Origin: Nocardioides sp.
GTDB lineage: Bacteria > Actinomycetota > Actinomycetes > Propionibacteriales > Nocardioidaceae
Direction: 5' to 3'
NCBI GenBank assembly: GCA_020636915.1
Contig: JACJWV010000002.1
Location: forward strand, 186,001-250,000
Length of the DNA: 64,000 nucleotides
Part shown: positions 54,801 through 63,251 of the stretch, in pieces
Position numbering within the stretch: the stretch's first letter is position 1
Layout: every line of letters starts with the position of its first letter
The notes under the pieces: generated by a model
The model's database searches: none
The model's input: the letters and a program-made list of their open reading frames with translations, nothing else
Told to the model about the DNA's origin: nothing
Translations under genes and position numbers: made by a program

Positions 54801-54844
54801 AAAACGTTATCGCCCGCGCTTGACCGCGCGGTGCGTAAACGTTT
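54801..54844 (+). promoter_or_regulatory. two AACGTT-centred LacI-type sites
   Basis: AAAACGTTAT (54801-54810) and AAACGTTT (54837-54844) have centres 35 bases apart. Both have the CG-centred form of LacI/GalR-family operators but differ from the CebR box. The second lies between the -35 and -10 boxes. They suggest a second regulator, for example a global sugar or catabolite repressor encoded elsewhere. Confidence 0.5.
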
Positions 54845-54848
54845 GCAT
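54820..54848 (+). promoter_or_regulatory. predicted promoter of the ABC importer operon
   Basis: TTGACC (54820-54825) and TTGCAT (54843-54848) are separated by 17 bases, with an AACGTT site in the spacer. The leader to the first ATG is about 75 bases. Confidence 0.5.
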
Positions 54849-54928
54849 CGTCCTCGACGGAGAGCGGGTTCCCGGGCACACGCAGACCCATGGACGGACC
54901 TGCTGAGTAACCAGAAGGGAATGCACGC

Positions 54929-56317
54929 ATGCGATCACGCAACACGCGGCGCTGGGCGGCCGCCGCGGCCGCCCTCACCGGCGCCGGTCTCGCCCTGGCG
55001 GGCTGCGCCAGCAGTGACAGCGGAGGCGGCGGCTCGGCATCCGGTACCTGGCCCGGCGAGGGCAAGTCCGAGTGCAAGGGCCTGGAGCAGCTCGCCGACT
55101 TCGGTGACCTGACCGGCAAGACGGTCTCGGTCTACACCTCGATCCTCCCGCCCGAGCAGCAGGCGCAGGAGGACTCCTACAAGCTCTTCACCACGTGCAC
55201 CGGTGCCGAGGTCAAGTACGAGGGCTCCGACCAGTTCGAGACCCAGCTGGTGGTCCGCGTCAAGGCCGGCAACGCGCCCGACATCGCCTACATCCCGCAG
55301 CCCGGTCTGCTCAAGACGGTCGTCTCCTCCGGTTCGGCGGTCGAGGCCCCCTCGCAGGTGTCCGACAACGTCGACAAGTGGTTCGGCGAGGACTGGCGCA
55401 ACTACGGCACGGTGGACGGCAAGCTCTACGCCGCGCCGCTGGGCGCCAGCGTGAAGTCCTTCGTGTGGTTCTCCCCGAAGATGTTCGCCGACAACGGCTG
55501 GACGGTTCCGGAGACCTGGGACGACATGCTCAGCCTGACCGACGACATCGCCGCCAAGGGCATCAAGCCGTGGTGCGCGGGCTTCGAGTCCGGTGACGCC
55601 ACCGGCTGGCCGGGCACCGACTGGCTCGAGGACGCCGTGCTCCGCTCGGCCGGCCCGGACGTCTACGACCAGTGGGTCAACCACGACATCCCGTTCAACG
55701 ACTCGGCCATCGAGACGTCCCTGGACGACGTGGGCAAGATCCTCAAGGACGACAAGTACGTCAACGGCGGCTTCGGTGACGTCAACTCGATCGCCACGAC
55801 GGCGTTCCAGGACGGCGGCCTGCCGATCCTCAAGGGCGACTGCGCCATGTACCGCATGGCGAGCTTCTACGCCGCCCAGTGGCCCGAGGGCACCGACGTG
55901 TCCCAGGGCGGCGACGTCTTCGCGTTCTACCTCCCGACGATGAGCGACGAGTTCGGCAAGCCGGTCCTCGGTGGCGGCGAGTTCGTGACGGCGTTCAGCG
56001 ACCGCCAGGAGGTGCAGGCGTTCCAGACCTACCTGTCGACCGACGTCTGGGCCAACGAGAAGGCCAAGGCCACCCCCGGAGGCGGCTGGGTCAGCGCCAA
56101 CAAGGGCCTCGACATCAACAACCTGAAGAGCCCGATCGACAAGCTGTCGGCGGAGACCCTCCAGGACCCCAACGCCGTCTTCCGCTTCGACGGCTCCGAC
56201 CAGATGCCCAGCGCCGTCGGCGCCGGCAGCTTCTGGAAGGAGATGACCGCGTGGATCACCGGTGAGAGCACCGACCAGGCTCTCACCAACGTCGAGAACT
56301 CCTGGCCGGCTTCCTGA
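54929..56317 (+). CDS. oligosaccharide ABC transporter, substrate-binding lipoprotein
   Basis: 462 residues. The signal peptide ends in the lipobox LAGC with Cys26 as lipidation site, then a Ser/Gly-rich linker. The body is a MalE-like cluster B binding protein (VKAGNAPDIAYIPQPGLL, VDGKLYAAPLGASVKSFVWF, GWTVPETWDDMLSLTDDI). It resembles the AglE (alpha-glucoside) group, yet the flanking enzyme and operator point to beta-glucosides or cellobiose, so the ligand is open. ATG at 54929 has GAAGGG upstream. First gene of the importer operon. Confidence 0.9.
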   Translation: MRSRNTRRWAAAAAALTGAGLALAGCASSDSGGGGSASGTWPGEGKSECKGLEQLADFGDLTGKTVSVYTSILPPEQQAQEDSYKLFTTCTGAEVKYEGSDQFETQLVVRVKAGNAPDIAYIPQPGLLKTVVSSGSAVEAPSQVSDNVDKWFGEDWRNYGTVDGKLYAAPLGASVKSFVWFSPKMFADNGWTVPETWDDMLSLTDDIAAKGIKPWCAGFESGDATGWPGTDWLEDAVLRSAGPDVYDQWVNHDIPFNDSAIETSLDDVGKILKDDKYVNGGFGDVNSIATTAFQDGGLPILKGDCAMYRMASFYAAQWPEGTDVSQGGDVFAFYLPTMSDEFGKPVLGGGEFVTAFSDRQEVQAFQTYLSTDVWANEKAKATPGGGWVSANKGLDINNLKSPIDKLSAETLQDPNAVFRFDGSDQMPSAVGAGSFWKEMTAWITGESTDQALTNVENSWPAS

Positions 56318-56399
56318 CCGTCCGGGTGGCGCCGGGACGGGCACTCGCCCGCCCCGGCGCCGCTCCGTCGGCCGTGGACATCGACAGACCGGAGGCACC

Positions 56400-57368
56400 G
56401 TGAGCACGTCCGAAAAGTTCGTCCAGATGGTCCTCGCCATCGTGCTGTTCTACTCAGTGATGGCGATCATCCTGCTGCTGACGCAGCGGTTGCGCTCCCG
56501 GGCCGGTGAGCGCGTCCAGGCCGCCGCGTTCCTGGGTCCCTCGCTGCTCCTGATCGGGATCGGCCTGCTCTACCCGGCGATCGTGACCGCGTGGCAGTCG
56601 CTGCACGGCGCCGCGCTGTTCGACCCGCCGTTCGTCGGCCTGGACAACTACAAGACCCTGTTCACGAACCCGCAGGAGATCACCGTCCTGCGCAACACCC
56701 TGCTGTGGGTGGTCCTGACGCCGCTCTTCTCGACCGGCATCGGGCTCGGGTACGCCGTCATCATCGACCGCGCGCGGTTCGAGAAGTTCGCCAAGGCGCT
56801 GATCTTCATGCCGATCGCGATCTCCATGGTCGGCGCCTCGATCATCTGGAAGTTCGTCTACGACTACAAGGCCGGCGGCTCCGAGCAGATCGGCCTGCTG
56901 AACCAGATCCTGGTCTGGCTGCACCTCGACACCTACAACTTCCTGCTCACCGACCCGTGGAACACCCTGTTCCTCATCGTCATCCTGATCTGGATCCAGG
57001 CCGGCTTCGCGATGACGATCCTGTCGGCGTCGATCAAGGCGATCCCCGACGACATCGTCGAGGCGGCGCGCCTCGACGGCGTGGGCGGCTGGAAGATGTT
57101 CCGCTACATCACCGTCCCGAGCATCCGCCCGTCGCTGATCGTGGTGCTCACGACCATCACCATCGCCACCCTGAAGGTCTTCGACATCGTGCAGACCGCC
57201 ACCGGTGGCAACTTCAACACCAGCGTCCTGGCCTACGAGTTCTACCGCCAGAACTTCGTCGCCGGGGACCAGGGCCTGGCCACCGCGATCGCGGTCGTCA
57301 TCTTCATCCTGGTGACCCCGGTCGTCATCTACAACATCCGTCAGATGCGCAAGCTGGAGGGCCGATGA
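56400..57368 (+). CDS. oligosaccharide ABC transporter permease (MalF/AglF type)
   Basis: 322 residues, about seven membrane segments. The first helix is extra and precedes a basic stretch, as in AglF. The cytosolic EAA loop that docks the ATPase reads EAARLDGVGGWKMFRYITVP. The GTG at 56400 has GGAGG six bases upstream; the in-frame start at 56262 lies inside the binding-protein gene and is rejected. Its stop overlaps the next permease (ATGA). No ATPase gene is nearby. Confidence 0.9.
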   Translation: MSTSEKFVQMVLAIVLFYSVMAIILLLTQRLRSRAGERVQAAAFLGPSLLLIGIGLLYPAIVTAWQSLHGAALFDPPFVGLDNYKTLFTNPQEITVLRNTLLWVVLTPLFSTGIGLGYAVIIDRARFEKFAKALIFMPIAISMVGASIIWKFVYDYKAGGSEQIGLLNQILVWLHLDTYNFLLTDPWNTLFLIVILIWIQAGFAMTILSASIKAIPDDIVEAARLDGVGGWKMFRYITVPSIRPSLIVVLTTITIATLKVFDIVQTATGGNFNTSVLAYEFYRQNFVAGDQGLATAIAVVIFILVTPVVIYNIRQMRKLEGR

Positions 57369-58315
57369 CCGGCGTAGTCACCGACGCACAGATCGTGGAC
57401 GCGGAGTCCACCCCACCGCAGCGGTCCGCCTCGGAGGCGGCCAAGGACGCCCTCTCCAGCCGGACGGCCTCGATCGTCGCCCTGGTCATCGCGGTCATCT
57501 GGACGATCCCCACCTTCGGGCTGCTGGTCTCGTCCTTCCGCCCGGAGGAGGACGTGAAGACCAGTGGCTGGTGGACCATCTTCACCAACCCGTCCTTCAC
57601 GCTGCAGAACTACAAGGACGTCCTGAGCGGCGGCTCCTCGCAGGAGAGCCTCTACAACAACCTCATCAACTCGATCGTGATCACGATCCCGGCGGTGCTG
57701 ATCCCGATCAGCCTGGCGACGCTGGCGGCCTACGCGTTCGCGTGGATGGACTTCAAGGGCAAGTACGTCCTGTTCATCGCCGTGTTCGCGCTCCAGATCG
57801 TGCCCATCCAGGTGACGCTGGTCCCGCTGCTCAAGCTGTACGTCGACCCGCCGTTCAACCTGATGCCGCTCGCCGGCCGGGACGCGCCCGCGGGCGGGCT
57901 CTACGAGCTCTGGATATCCCACACCATCTTCGCGCTACCCCTGGCGATCTTCCTGCTGCACAACTTCATGCGGGAGATCCCCGGCGAGCTCATCGAGTCG
58001 GCCCGGGTGGACGGCGCCGGACACGTGCAGATCTTCACGCGGATCATGCTGCCGCTGATGATGCCCGCCATCGCGGCGTTCGGCATCTTCCAGTTCCTCT
58101 GGGTCTGGAACGACCTGCTCGTGGCGCTGGTGTTCAGCTCGCCCGAGGTCTCCCCGATGACGGTCAAGCTGGTGAGCCTGGTCGGCGAGCGCGGTCAGGA
58201 CTGGCAGCTGCTCGCCTCCGGCGCGTTCGTGTCGCTGATCATCCCGCTGATCGTCTTCCTCTCGCTGCAGCGCTACTTCGTGCGCGGCCTGCTCGCCGGC
58301 AGCGTCAAGGGCTAG
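57365..58315 (+). CDS. oligosaccharide ABC transporter permease (MalG/AglG type)
   Basis: 316 residues: a polar N-terminus of about 35 residues, six membrane segments and the EAA loop ELIESARVDGAGHVQIFTRI. SFRPEEDVKTSGWW is typical of AglG-like permeases. It forms the heterodimeric channel with the preceding gene product. The TAG stop overlaps the TAG stop of the convergent glucosidase gene within CTAG, leaving no room for a terminator. Confidence 0.9.
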   Translation: MTGVVTDAQIVDAESTPPQRSASEAAKDALSSRTASIVALVIAVIWTIPTFGLLVSSFRPEEDVKTSGWWTIFTNPSFTLQNYKDVLSGGSSQESLYNNLINSIVITIPAVLIPISLATLAAYAFAWMDFKGKYVLFIAVFALQIVPIQVTLVPLLKLYVDPPFNLMPLAGRDAPAGGLYELWISHTIFALPLAIFLLHNFMREIPGELIESARVDGAGHVQIFTRIMLPLMMPAIAAFGIFQFLWVWNDLLVALVFSSPEVSPMTVKLVSLVGERGQDWQLLASGAFVSLIIPLIVFLSLQRYFVRGLLAGSVKG

Positions 58316-59685
58316 CCGCGGGACGCGGTTCCGGACTCGGGGGCGAGGAAGGAGGCAAGCCAGTGGTAGGACGCCTTGGGCGTCCGGGTCCGGTCGTCGG
58401 GGTCGACGTGCACGATCCCGAAGGTCTTCGTGTACCCCTCAGCCCACTCGAAGTTGTCCAGCAGCGTCCACACGATGTAGGCCCGGACGTCGGCGCCGGC
58501 CTCGCGCGCCCGCTCGGTGGCCGCGAGGTGACCGCGCAGGTAGTCGATCCGGTCCTGGTCGTCGACGACGCCGTCCACGACCGGGTCGGGGCAGGCCGCC
58601 CCGTTCTCGGTGACCAGCAGCGGCAGGCCGGTGCGGCGGTGGGTCTCGACGAGCACCTCCTCCAGGCCGGCGGGGTCGACCTCCCAGCCGATGTCGGTGC
58701 GCGGCTCGCGGACCACGAAGGAGACCGGCGTCGCCCCGGGGTAGGCCTCGACCTCGGGGTGCCGCGCCACGGCCGGGTCGGCCAGGGTCGGCCGGAAGGG
58801 CGTGTAGTAGTTGATGCCGACCCAGTCGGCCGAGCCCCGCACCAGCGCGAGGTCGCCGTCCCGCACGAGCGTCGGGTCGGCGAGCTCCGGCGCGACGCGG
58901 AGCAGCCCGTCGTCGTACGCCCCCTCGGCGAGCGGGCCCAGCCAGATCCGGTTGCGCAGCGCGTCGAGCTCGTCGGCGGCCTCGGCGGCCTCCGGCGTCT
59001 CGGGCCAGTACGGCGCCAGGTTGAGCACGATGCCGAGGTCGGTCACCCCCGCCTCGTGCAGCCGTGCGGCCGCCAGTCCGTGGGCGAGGTTGAGGTGGTG
59101 CGCCGCCCGGTGACCCGCGCCGCCCTCGGTGCGGCCCGGCGCGTGGACACCTGCGGAGTAGCCGAGGTAGGCCGCGCACCACGGCTCGTTGTGGGTGGCC
59201 CACACGTGCACGCGGTCGCCGAGACGGTCGTGCACGACCATCGCGTAGTCGGCGAAGGCCTCCGCCGTCGCCCGCTCCGGCCAGCCACCGCGGTTCTCGA
59301 GAGCCTGGGGCAGGTCCCAGTGGTAGAGCGTCGCCGTCGGGTTGACACCGCGATCGAGCGCCGCGTCGACCAGCCGGTCGTAGTAGTCCAGGCCGCGCTG
59401 CTCAATCCGCCCGGTGCCCTCGGGCAGCACGCGCGGCCAGGCGATCGAGAAGCGGTACCAGCCCACGCCCAGGTCGCGCACCAGGTCGAGGTCCTCGGTG
59501 AAGCGGTGGTAGGACTCGCAGGCGACGGTGCCGTCCCGTCCGTCGCGGGTCGCCCCCGGACGAGCGGCGAAGGTGTCCCAGATCGACGCGCCACGCCCGT
59601 CCTCGGACGTGGCCCCCTCGATCTGGTACGCCGCGGTCGCGACGCCGTAGGCGAGGGAGGGTCCGGCCGGCAGGTGCTGGGTCAT
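58312..59685 (-). CDS. GH1 beta-glucosidase
   Basis: 457 residues, the size of a single-domain GH1 enzyme. The N-terminal signature is YGVATAAYQIEGA; the acid/base Glu167 is in THNEPW and the nucleophile Glu360 in LLVTENGA; WTLLDNFEWAEGY is the conserved C-terminal substrate loop. No signal peptide, so it splits imported disaccharides such as cellobiose in the cytoplasm. The ATG at 59685 is preferred over a GTG at 59694 because TACGGT lies seven bases upstream of it. The CebR-type operator sits at its -35 region. Confidence 0.93.
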   Translation of the reverse strand: MTQHLPAGPSLAYGVATAAYQIEGATSEDGRGASIWDTFAARPGATRDGRDGTVACESYHRFTEDLDLVRDLGVGWYRFSIAWPRVLPEGTGRIEQRGLDYYDRLVDAALDRGVNPTATLYHWDLPQALENRGGWPERATAEAFADYAMVVHDRLGDRVHVWATHNEPWCAAYLGYSAGVHAPGRTEGGAGHRAAHHLNLAHGLAAARLHEAGVTDLGIVLNLAPYWPETPEAAEAADELDALRNRIWLGPLAEGAYDDGLLRVAPELADPTLVRDGDLALVRGSADWVGINYYTPFRPTLADPAVARHPEVEAYPGATPVSFVVREPRTDIGWEVDPAGLEEVLVETHRRTGLPLLVTENGAACPDPVVDGVVDDQDRIDYLRGHLAATERAREAGADVRAYIVWTLLDNFEWAEGYTKTFGIVHVDPDDRTRTPKASYHWLASFLAPESGTASRG

Positions 59686-59692
59686 GGGCTCC

Positions 59693-59698
59693 ACCGTA
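59693..59698 (-). promoter_or_regulatory. -10 box of the beta-glucosidase gene
   Basis: TACGGT on the minus strand seven bases before the ATG at 59685. The expected -35 position (59716-59721) falls inside the CebR-type operator, so repressor binding would exclude polymerase. Confidence 0.55.
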
Positions 59699-59715
59699 AC
59701 CGTTGCATCACCCGA

Positions 59716-59731
59716 GTGGGAGCGTTCCCAC
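59716..59731. promoter_or_regulatory. CebR-type operator between glucosidase and repressor genes
   Basis: GTGGGAGCGTTCCCAC, identical to the copy at 54764-54779. It ends one base before the GTG of the repressor gene, which therefore should be autoregulated, and covers the -35 region of the glucosidase gene. Confidence 0.88.
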
Positions 59732-59732
59732 C

Positions 59733-60755
59733 GTGACCGGCATCAAGGACGTCGCCCGCGAGGTCGAGATGTCGACGGCCACCGTCTCCCGCGCGCTGCG
59801 GGACCTCCCGGGGGTGTCGGAGGAGACCCGGACCCGGGTCATGGAGACCGCCCACCGGCTGGGCTACGTGCCCTCCCCCGGTGCGGCGGCCCTGGCCAGC
59901 GGCAAGACCCGGACGGTGGCCGTGGTCGTGCCGTGGGTGACGAGGTGGTTCTTCGCGGCTGTCGTCGAGGGCGCCGAGGAGGTGCTGCGCGAGCGCGGCT
60001 ACGACCTGCTGCTCTACAACCTCGGCGGTGACGAGGCGGCACGGCACCGCGTCTTCGAGACCAGCCTGCTGACCAAGCGCGTCGACGCGGTGCTGGTGCT
60101 CAGCCTCAAGCCCAGCCCGGACGAGCTCGCGCGGCTGGAGAAGCTGGGCCGGCCGGTCACCGTGGTGGGCGCCGACGTCCCCGGCTGGGCCACGGTCCGC
60201 ATCGACGACGACGAGGCCGCCCGGATCGCGACCCGCCATCTCCTCGGCCTCGGGCACCGGCGGATCGCCTACATCGGCGGCGCCGTGGACGGCGTCCTGG
60301 ACTTCACCGCCCCCGCCGCCCGCCTGAACGGCTTCCACGCCGCCCTCGCCGAGGCCGGGCTGCGCCCCGAGGACGCGCTCGAGGCCGACGGTTCCTTCAC
60401 GGTGGCGGGCGGGATGCGCGCCGCCGAGGAGCTGCTCTCCCGCCCCGATCGACCGACCGCGATCTTCGCGGCGTCCGACGAGATGGCCTTCGGCGTCCTG
60501 CGGGCCGCCCGGGTGCTCGGCCTGCAGGTGCCCGAGGACGTCTCGTTGATCGGGATCGACGACCACGAGATGGCGGCGATCTTCGACCTGACGACGGTCG
60601 CCCAGCCGGTGCGCGAGCAGGGCCGGGTCGCCGCCCAGCAGGTCCTCGCGGCGTTGTCCGCGCAGCACTGGGCGCCCCAGCAGGTGGTGCTCCCCACGCG
60701 GCTCGTCGTCCGGCGGACCACGGCCGCGCCGCCGGTCAGCGCCGGACGTACCTGA
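59733..60755 (+). CDS. LacI-family repressor, CebR-like
   Basis: 340 residues. The helix-turn-helix is at 4-23 (KDVAREVEMSTATVSRALRD), followed by the hinge helix with PSPGAAALASG, and a periplasmic-binding-protein-like sensor domain (LHYGT-type ligand residues are not assignable by eye; IDDDEAARIATRHLLGLGHRRI and FAASDEMAFGVLRAAR are the family motifs). GTG at 59733 is chosen because an earlier start would place the operator inside the gene. Two identical operators flank its targets. Inducer probably cellobiose or a related glucoside. Its 3' end overlaps trmB by 20 bases. Confidence 0.9.
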   Translation: MTGIKDVAREVEMSTATVSRALRDLPGVSEETRTRVMETAHRLGYVPSPGAAALASGKTRTVAVVVPWVTRWFFAAVVEGAEEVLRERGYDLLLYNLGGDEAARHRVFETSLLTKRVDAVLVLSLKPSPDELARLEKLGRPVTVVGADVPGWATVRIDDDEAARIATRHLLGLGHRRIAYIGGAVDGVLDFTAPAARLNGFHAALAEAGLRPEDALEADGSFTVAGGMRAAEELLSRPDRPTAIFAASDEMAFGVLRAARVLGLQVPEDVSLIGIDDHEMAAIFDLTTVAQPVREQGRVAAQQVLAALSAQHWAPQQVVLPTRLVVRRTTAAPPVSAGRT

Positions 60756-61464
60756 GGTCGGCGATCTCCCGGCCCGCCGCGAGGCCCTTGCGCTCGAACT
60801 TGGTCACCGGCCGCTCGGCCCACCGCTCGGTCCGGCCACCCTCGAGCAGCGGCTCGGCGTCGAGGACCTCGACCATCTGGTCGGCGTAGTCGGCCCAGTC
60901 GGTGGCCAGCCGCCACTCGGCGCCGGGGCGGAGCCGGGTGGCGGCGAGGTGGGCGAACGACGCGGACACGAGGCGGCGCTTGCGGTGGCGCGCCTTGTGC
61001 CACGGGTCGGGGAAGAACGTCCAGAGGGCCGCCAGGCTGTCGGGCTCGACGAGGTGCTCCATCGACCAGACCGCGTCGACGCCGAGCAGCCGCACGTTCG
61101 TCAGGCCGGCCTCGCCGACCCGGCCCAGGGTGTCGGCGACGCCGGGCCGCCACACCTCGAGCGCGACGACGTCGAGGTCGGGACGGGCGGCTGCCAGGGC
61201 GACCGTCGACTCGCCGACCCCCGAGCCGATCTCGACGGCGAGCGGGGCGTCGCGGTCGAAGAGGCCGGCCAGGGTGAACCCGGGCTCGTCGACGGCCTCG
61301 TCGGGGACCCACCACCGCCCGGCGTACGCCTCCCAGGCCGCGGCCTGGCGCGGGGTGAAGCGGCTGCCGCGCCGGGAGTAGCTGAGGACCTCGCGCATCC
61401 GCCGGCCGTCGTCGGTCAGCTTGTGGTGGGGCCGGGCCGGCCGGACGCCGCTGTCGTCAGTCAC
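60736..61464 (-). CDS. trmB: tRNA (guanine-N7-)-methyltransferase
   Basis: 242 residues. SAM-binding EIGSGVGESTVALA, and the family motif WTFFPDPWHKARHRKRRLVS with RLATDWADYADQMVEVL near the C-terminus. It makes m7G46 in the variable loop of tRNA. A basic N-terminal extension of about 30 residues (RPARPHHKL, LSYSRRGSRFTPRQ) is usual. GTG start; convergent with the LacI gene (20-base overlap of 3' ends) and divergent from the aminotransferase gene. Confidence 0.94.
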   Translation of the reverse strand: MTDDSGVRPARPHHKLTDDGRRMREVLSYSRRGSRFTPRQAAAWEAYAGRWWVPDEAVDEPGFTLAGLFDRDAPLAVEIGSGVGESTVALAAARPDLDVVALEVWRPGVADTLGRVGEAGLTNVRLLGVDAVWSMEHLVEPDSLAALWTFFPDPWHKARHRKRRLVSASFAHLAATRLRPGAEWRLATDWADYADQMVEVLDAEPLLEGGRTERWAERPVTKFERKGLAAGREIADLRYVRR

Positions 61465-61537
61465 CGGTGGACCCCGCGGTGTCGCGGACGGGAGGGGCGG
61501 AGCGCGGGAAGCACGCCACGTCGGGTGGGCATGGCCC

Positions 61538-61543
61538 TATCTT
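61538..61543 (+). promoter_or_regulatory. -10 box of the aminotransferase gene
   Basis: TATCTT seven bases before the ATG at 61551, consistent with leaderless transcription. Confidence 0.55.
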
Positions 61544-61550
61544 CGCTGTC

Positions 61551-62894
61551 ATGATCGATCGCTCCCGACTCGCCTCCCTCCGCGCTGCGGAGGAGGACCG
61601 CTTCGCCGACCTCCACCCGCGCTCCGCCGACCTCGCCGAGCAGGCGCGCGGGCCCCTGCTCGCCGGGGTGCCGATGCCCTGGATGACCCGGTGGCCCGGC
61701 CGCTTCCCCGTCTTCTTCGAGTCTGCCTCCGGCGCCCGCCTGACCGATGTCGACGGGACCGAGTACGTCGACCTGTGCCTGGGCGACACCGGCGCGATGA
61801 CCGGCCACGCGCTGCCGCAGGTGACCTCCGCCCTCGCCGAGCGGGCCTCCCGGGGCATCACCACGATGCTGCCGTCGGCCGACGCGGTGTGGGTGGGCGA
61901 GGAGCTCGCCCGTCGCTTCGGCCTGCCGACCTGGCAGCTGGCCATGTCGGCGACCGACGCGAACCGGTTCGTGCTCCGCTTCGCGCGCCACCTCACCGGC
62001 CGGCCGCGGGTCGCGGCGATGGACTGGTGCTACCACGGCACGGTCGACGAGACGCTGGCCGTGCTGGACGACGGGCGCGTGGTGGCCCGGCCGGGAGCCC
62101 TCGGCCCGCAGGTGCCGGTGGCGGAGACGACGGCCGTCATCCCCTTCAACGACGCCGACGCGCTGGACCGGCGCCTGGCGCACGGCGACGTGGCGTGCCT
62201 GCTCATGGAGCCGGCCCTGACCAACATCGGCATCGTGCTGCCCGATCCGGGCTACCTCGAGGCGGTCCGGGAGATCACCCGCCGGCGCGACGTGCTCCTG
62301 GTGATCGACGAGACGCACACGCTCTGCGCGGGGCCGGGCGGCGCCACCGCCGCCTGGGGGCTGGACCCGGACCTGCTGGTGGTCGGCAAGCCGATCGGCG
62401 GCGGGGTCCCCTGCGCGGCGTACGGCATGACGGCCGAGGTCGCCGACCGCCTCTCCGGACCCATGCTCGGCCACGAGATCGACGTCGCCGGCGTCGGCGG
62501 CACGCTGACCGGCAACGCGCTGGCGCTGGCGGCGATCCGCGCCACGCTGTCGACCTGCCTGCGCGAGGAGGACTTCGCGGTGGCGATCCCCCTGGCCGAG
62601 CGGTTCGCCGCCGGGGTGGCGGGGGTGATCGCGGACGCGGGCCTGCCGTGGCACGTCCAGCGGCTGGGCTGCCGCGCGGAGTACTGGTTCTGCCCGCCAC
62701 CGCGCGACGGCGCCGCGGCGGCCGCCGCGGTCGACGAGGAGCTGGAGGGACTGCTCCACCTGTGGTGCCTGAACCGCGGCGTGCTGCTGACGCCGTTCCA
62801 CAACATGGCGCTCTTCAGCCCGCACCACACCGAGGCCGACGTCGACCGGCACACCGCCGTCTTCGCCGAGGCGGTCGCCGCGCTGCTGGCGTGA
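61551..62894 (+). CDS. class III PLP-dependent aminotransferase
   Basis: 447 residues, fold type I. The cofactor motifs are in order DLCLGDTGAMTGH, AMDWCYHGTVDETL, VIDETHTLCAGPGG (aspartate for the PLP ring nitrogen) and VVGKPIGGGVPCAAYG, where the lysine binds PLP. It resembles glutamate-1-semialdehyde aminomutase-like and aspartate aminotransferase-family members, but heme-pathway context is absent, so the substrate is unknown. The ATG at 61551 is chosen for its -10 box and because the family begins near here; the frame is open 28 codons further. Repeat array R5 follows. Confidence 0.87.
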   Translation: MIDRSRLASLRAAEEDRFADLHPRSADLAEQARGPLLAGVPMPWMTRWPGRFPVFFESASGARLTDVDGTEYVDLCLGDTGAMTGHALPQVTSALAERASRGITTMLPSADAVWVGEELARRFGLPTWQLAMSATDANRFVLRFARHLTGRPRVAAMDWCYHGTVDETLAVLDDGRVVARPGALGPQVPVAETTAVIPFNDADALDRRLAHGDVACLLMEPALTNIGIVLPDPGYLEAVREITRRRDVLLVIDETHTLCAGPGGATAAWGLDPDLLVVGKPIGGGVPCAAYGMTAEVADRLSGPMLGHEIDVAGVGGTLTGNALALAAIRATLSTCLREEDFAVAIPLAERFAAGVAGVIADAGLPWHVQRLGCRAEYWFCPPPRDGAAAAAAVDEELEGLLHLWCLNRGVLLTPFHNMALFSPHHTEADVDRHTAVFAEAVAALLA

Positions 62895-62898
62895 GGCC

Positions 62899-63090
62899 GA
62901 GTCGGCGCGTCTTGTCCGCGCAGGGGGCTCGAGTCGGCGCGTCTTGTACGCCGAGGGACGCCGAGTCGGCGGGTCTTGCACCAGGGTGTCCGTGGTCGCC
63001 GTCCGGCCGTCGCTCGCTCCGCTCGCCGGCCTCGCTCGTCGGCATCCCCACTCGACGTCCGGCCGTCGCTCGCTGCGCTCGCCGGCCTCG
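62899..63090. repeat. intergenic tandem repeat array R5 (32-base period)
   Basis: The word GAGTCGGCGCGTCTTGT occurs at 62899-62915 and 62931-62947, and with two changes at 62963-62979: three copies at exactly 32-base spacing. A second word of 35 bases, beginning CGTCCGGCCGTCGCTCGCT, occurs at 63000-63034 and 63056-63090 with a single central C/G difference; its core is self-complementary. The spacers between copies differ. Confidence 0.9.
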
Positions 63091-63196
63091 TGGGATGGGT
63101 CGCCGACGCGGCGTGACTTGCCTCCCCCGCTCCGCTCCTCCGGCCGAGTAACGTCGAGTCGGCTCGAAGGCACGCAAGATGCCTGACCCACAGCGA

Positions 63197-63234
63197 AGGG
63201 CCCCGTCAGCCGCTCTCGCGGCTGACGGGGCCCT
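63197..63234 (-). terminator. terminator of tuf
   Basis: A perfect 16-base stem (AGGGCCCCGTCAGCCG and its complement) with a six-base loop, starting 17 bases after the tuf stop. It is followed on the minus strand by TCGCTGTG, without a real T run. The most stable hairpin in the window. Confidence 0.85.
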
Positions 63235-63251
63235 CACTGTGAGTCAGGCGA

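Larger units (their letters stand above)
54603..54928. other. 326-base control region of the oligosaccharide importer
   Basis: It holds an inverted repeat soon after the upstream gene (54686-54713), a CebR-type operator (54764-54779), two AACGTT-centred sites (around 54805 and 54840), a -35/-10 pair (54820-54848) and the GAAGGG ribosome-binding site (54912-54918 region) of the binding-protein gene. No coding sequence is apparent. Confidence 0.75.
62895..63251. other. 357-base spacer between convergent aminotransferase and tuf
   Basis: It holds the repeat array R5 (62899-63090), about 100 bases with no feature I can name beyond a degenerate GAGTCGGCTCG word near 63156, and the tuf terminator (63197-63234). 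No coding sequence is apparent. Confidence 0.75.

Noticed and set aside
62899..62979. Possible mini-CRISPR (three repeats at a 32-base period)
   Set aside because: Repeats are only 17 bases and imperfect, spacers are 15 bases, far too short, and no cas gene is present.
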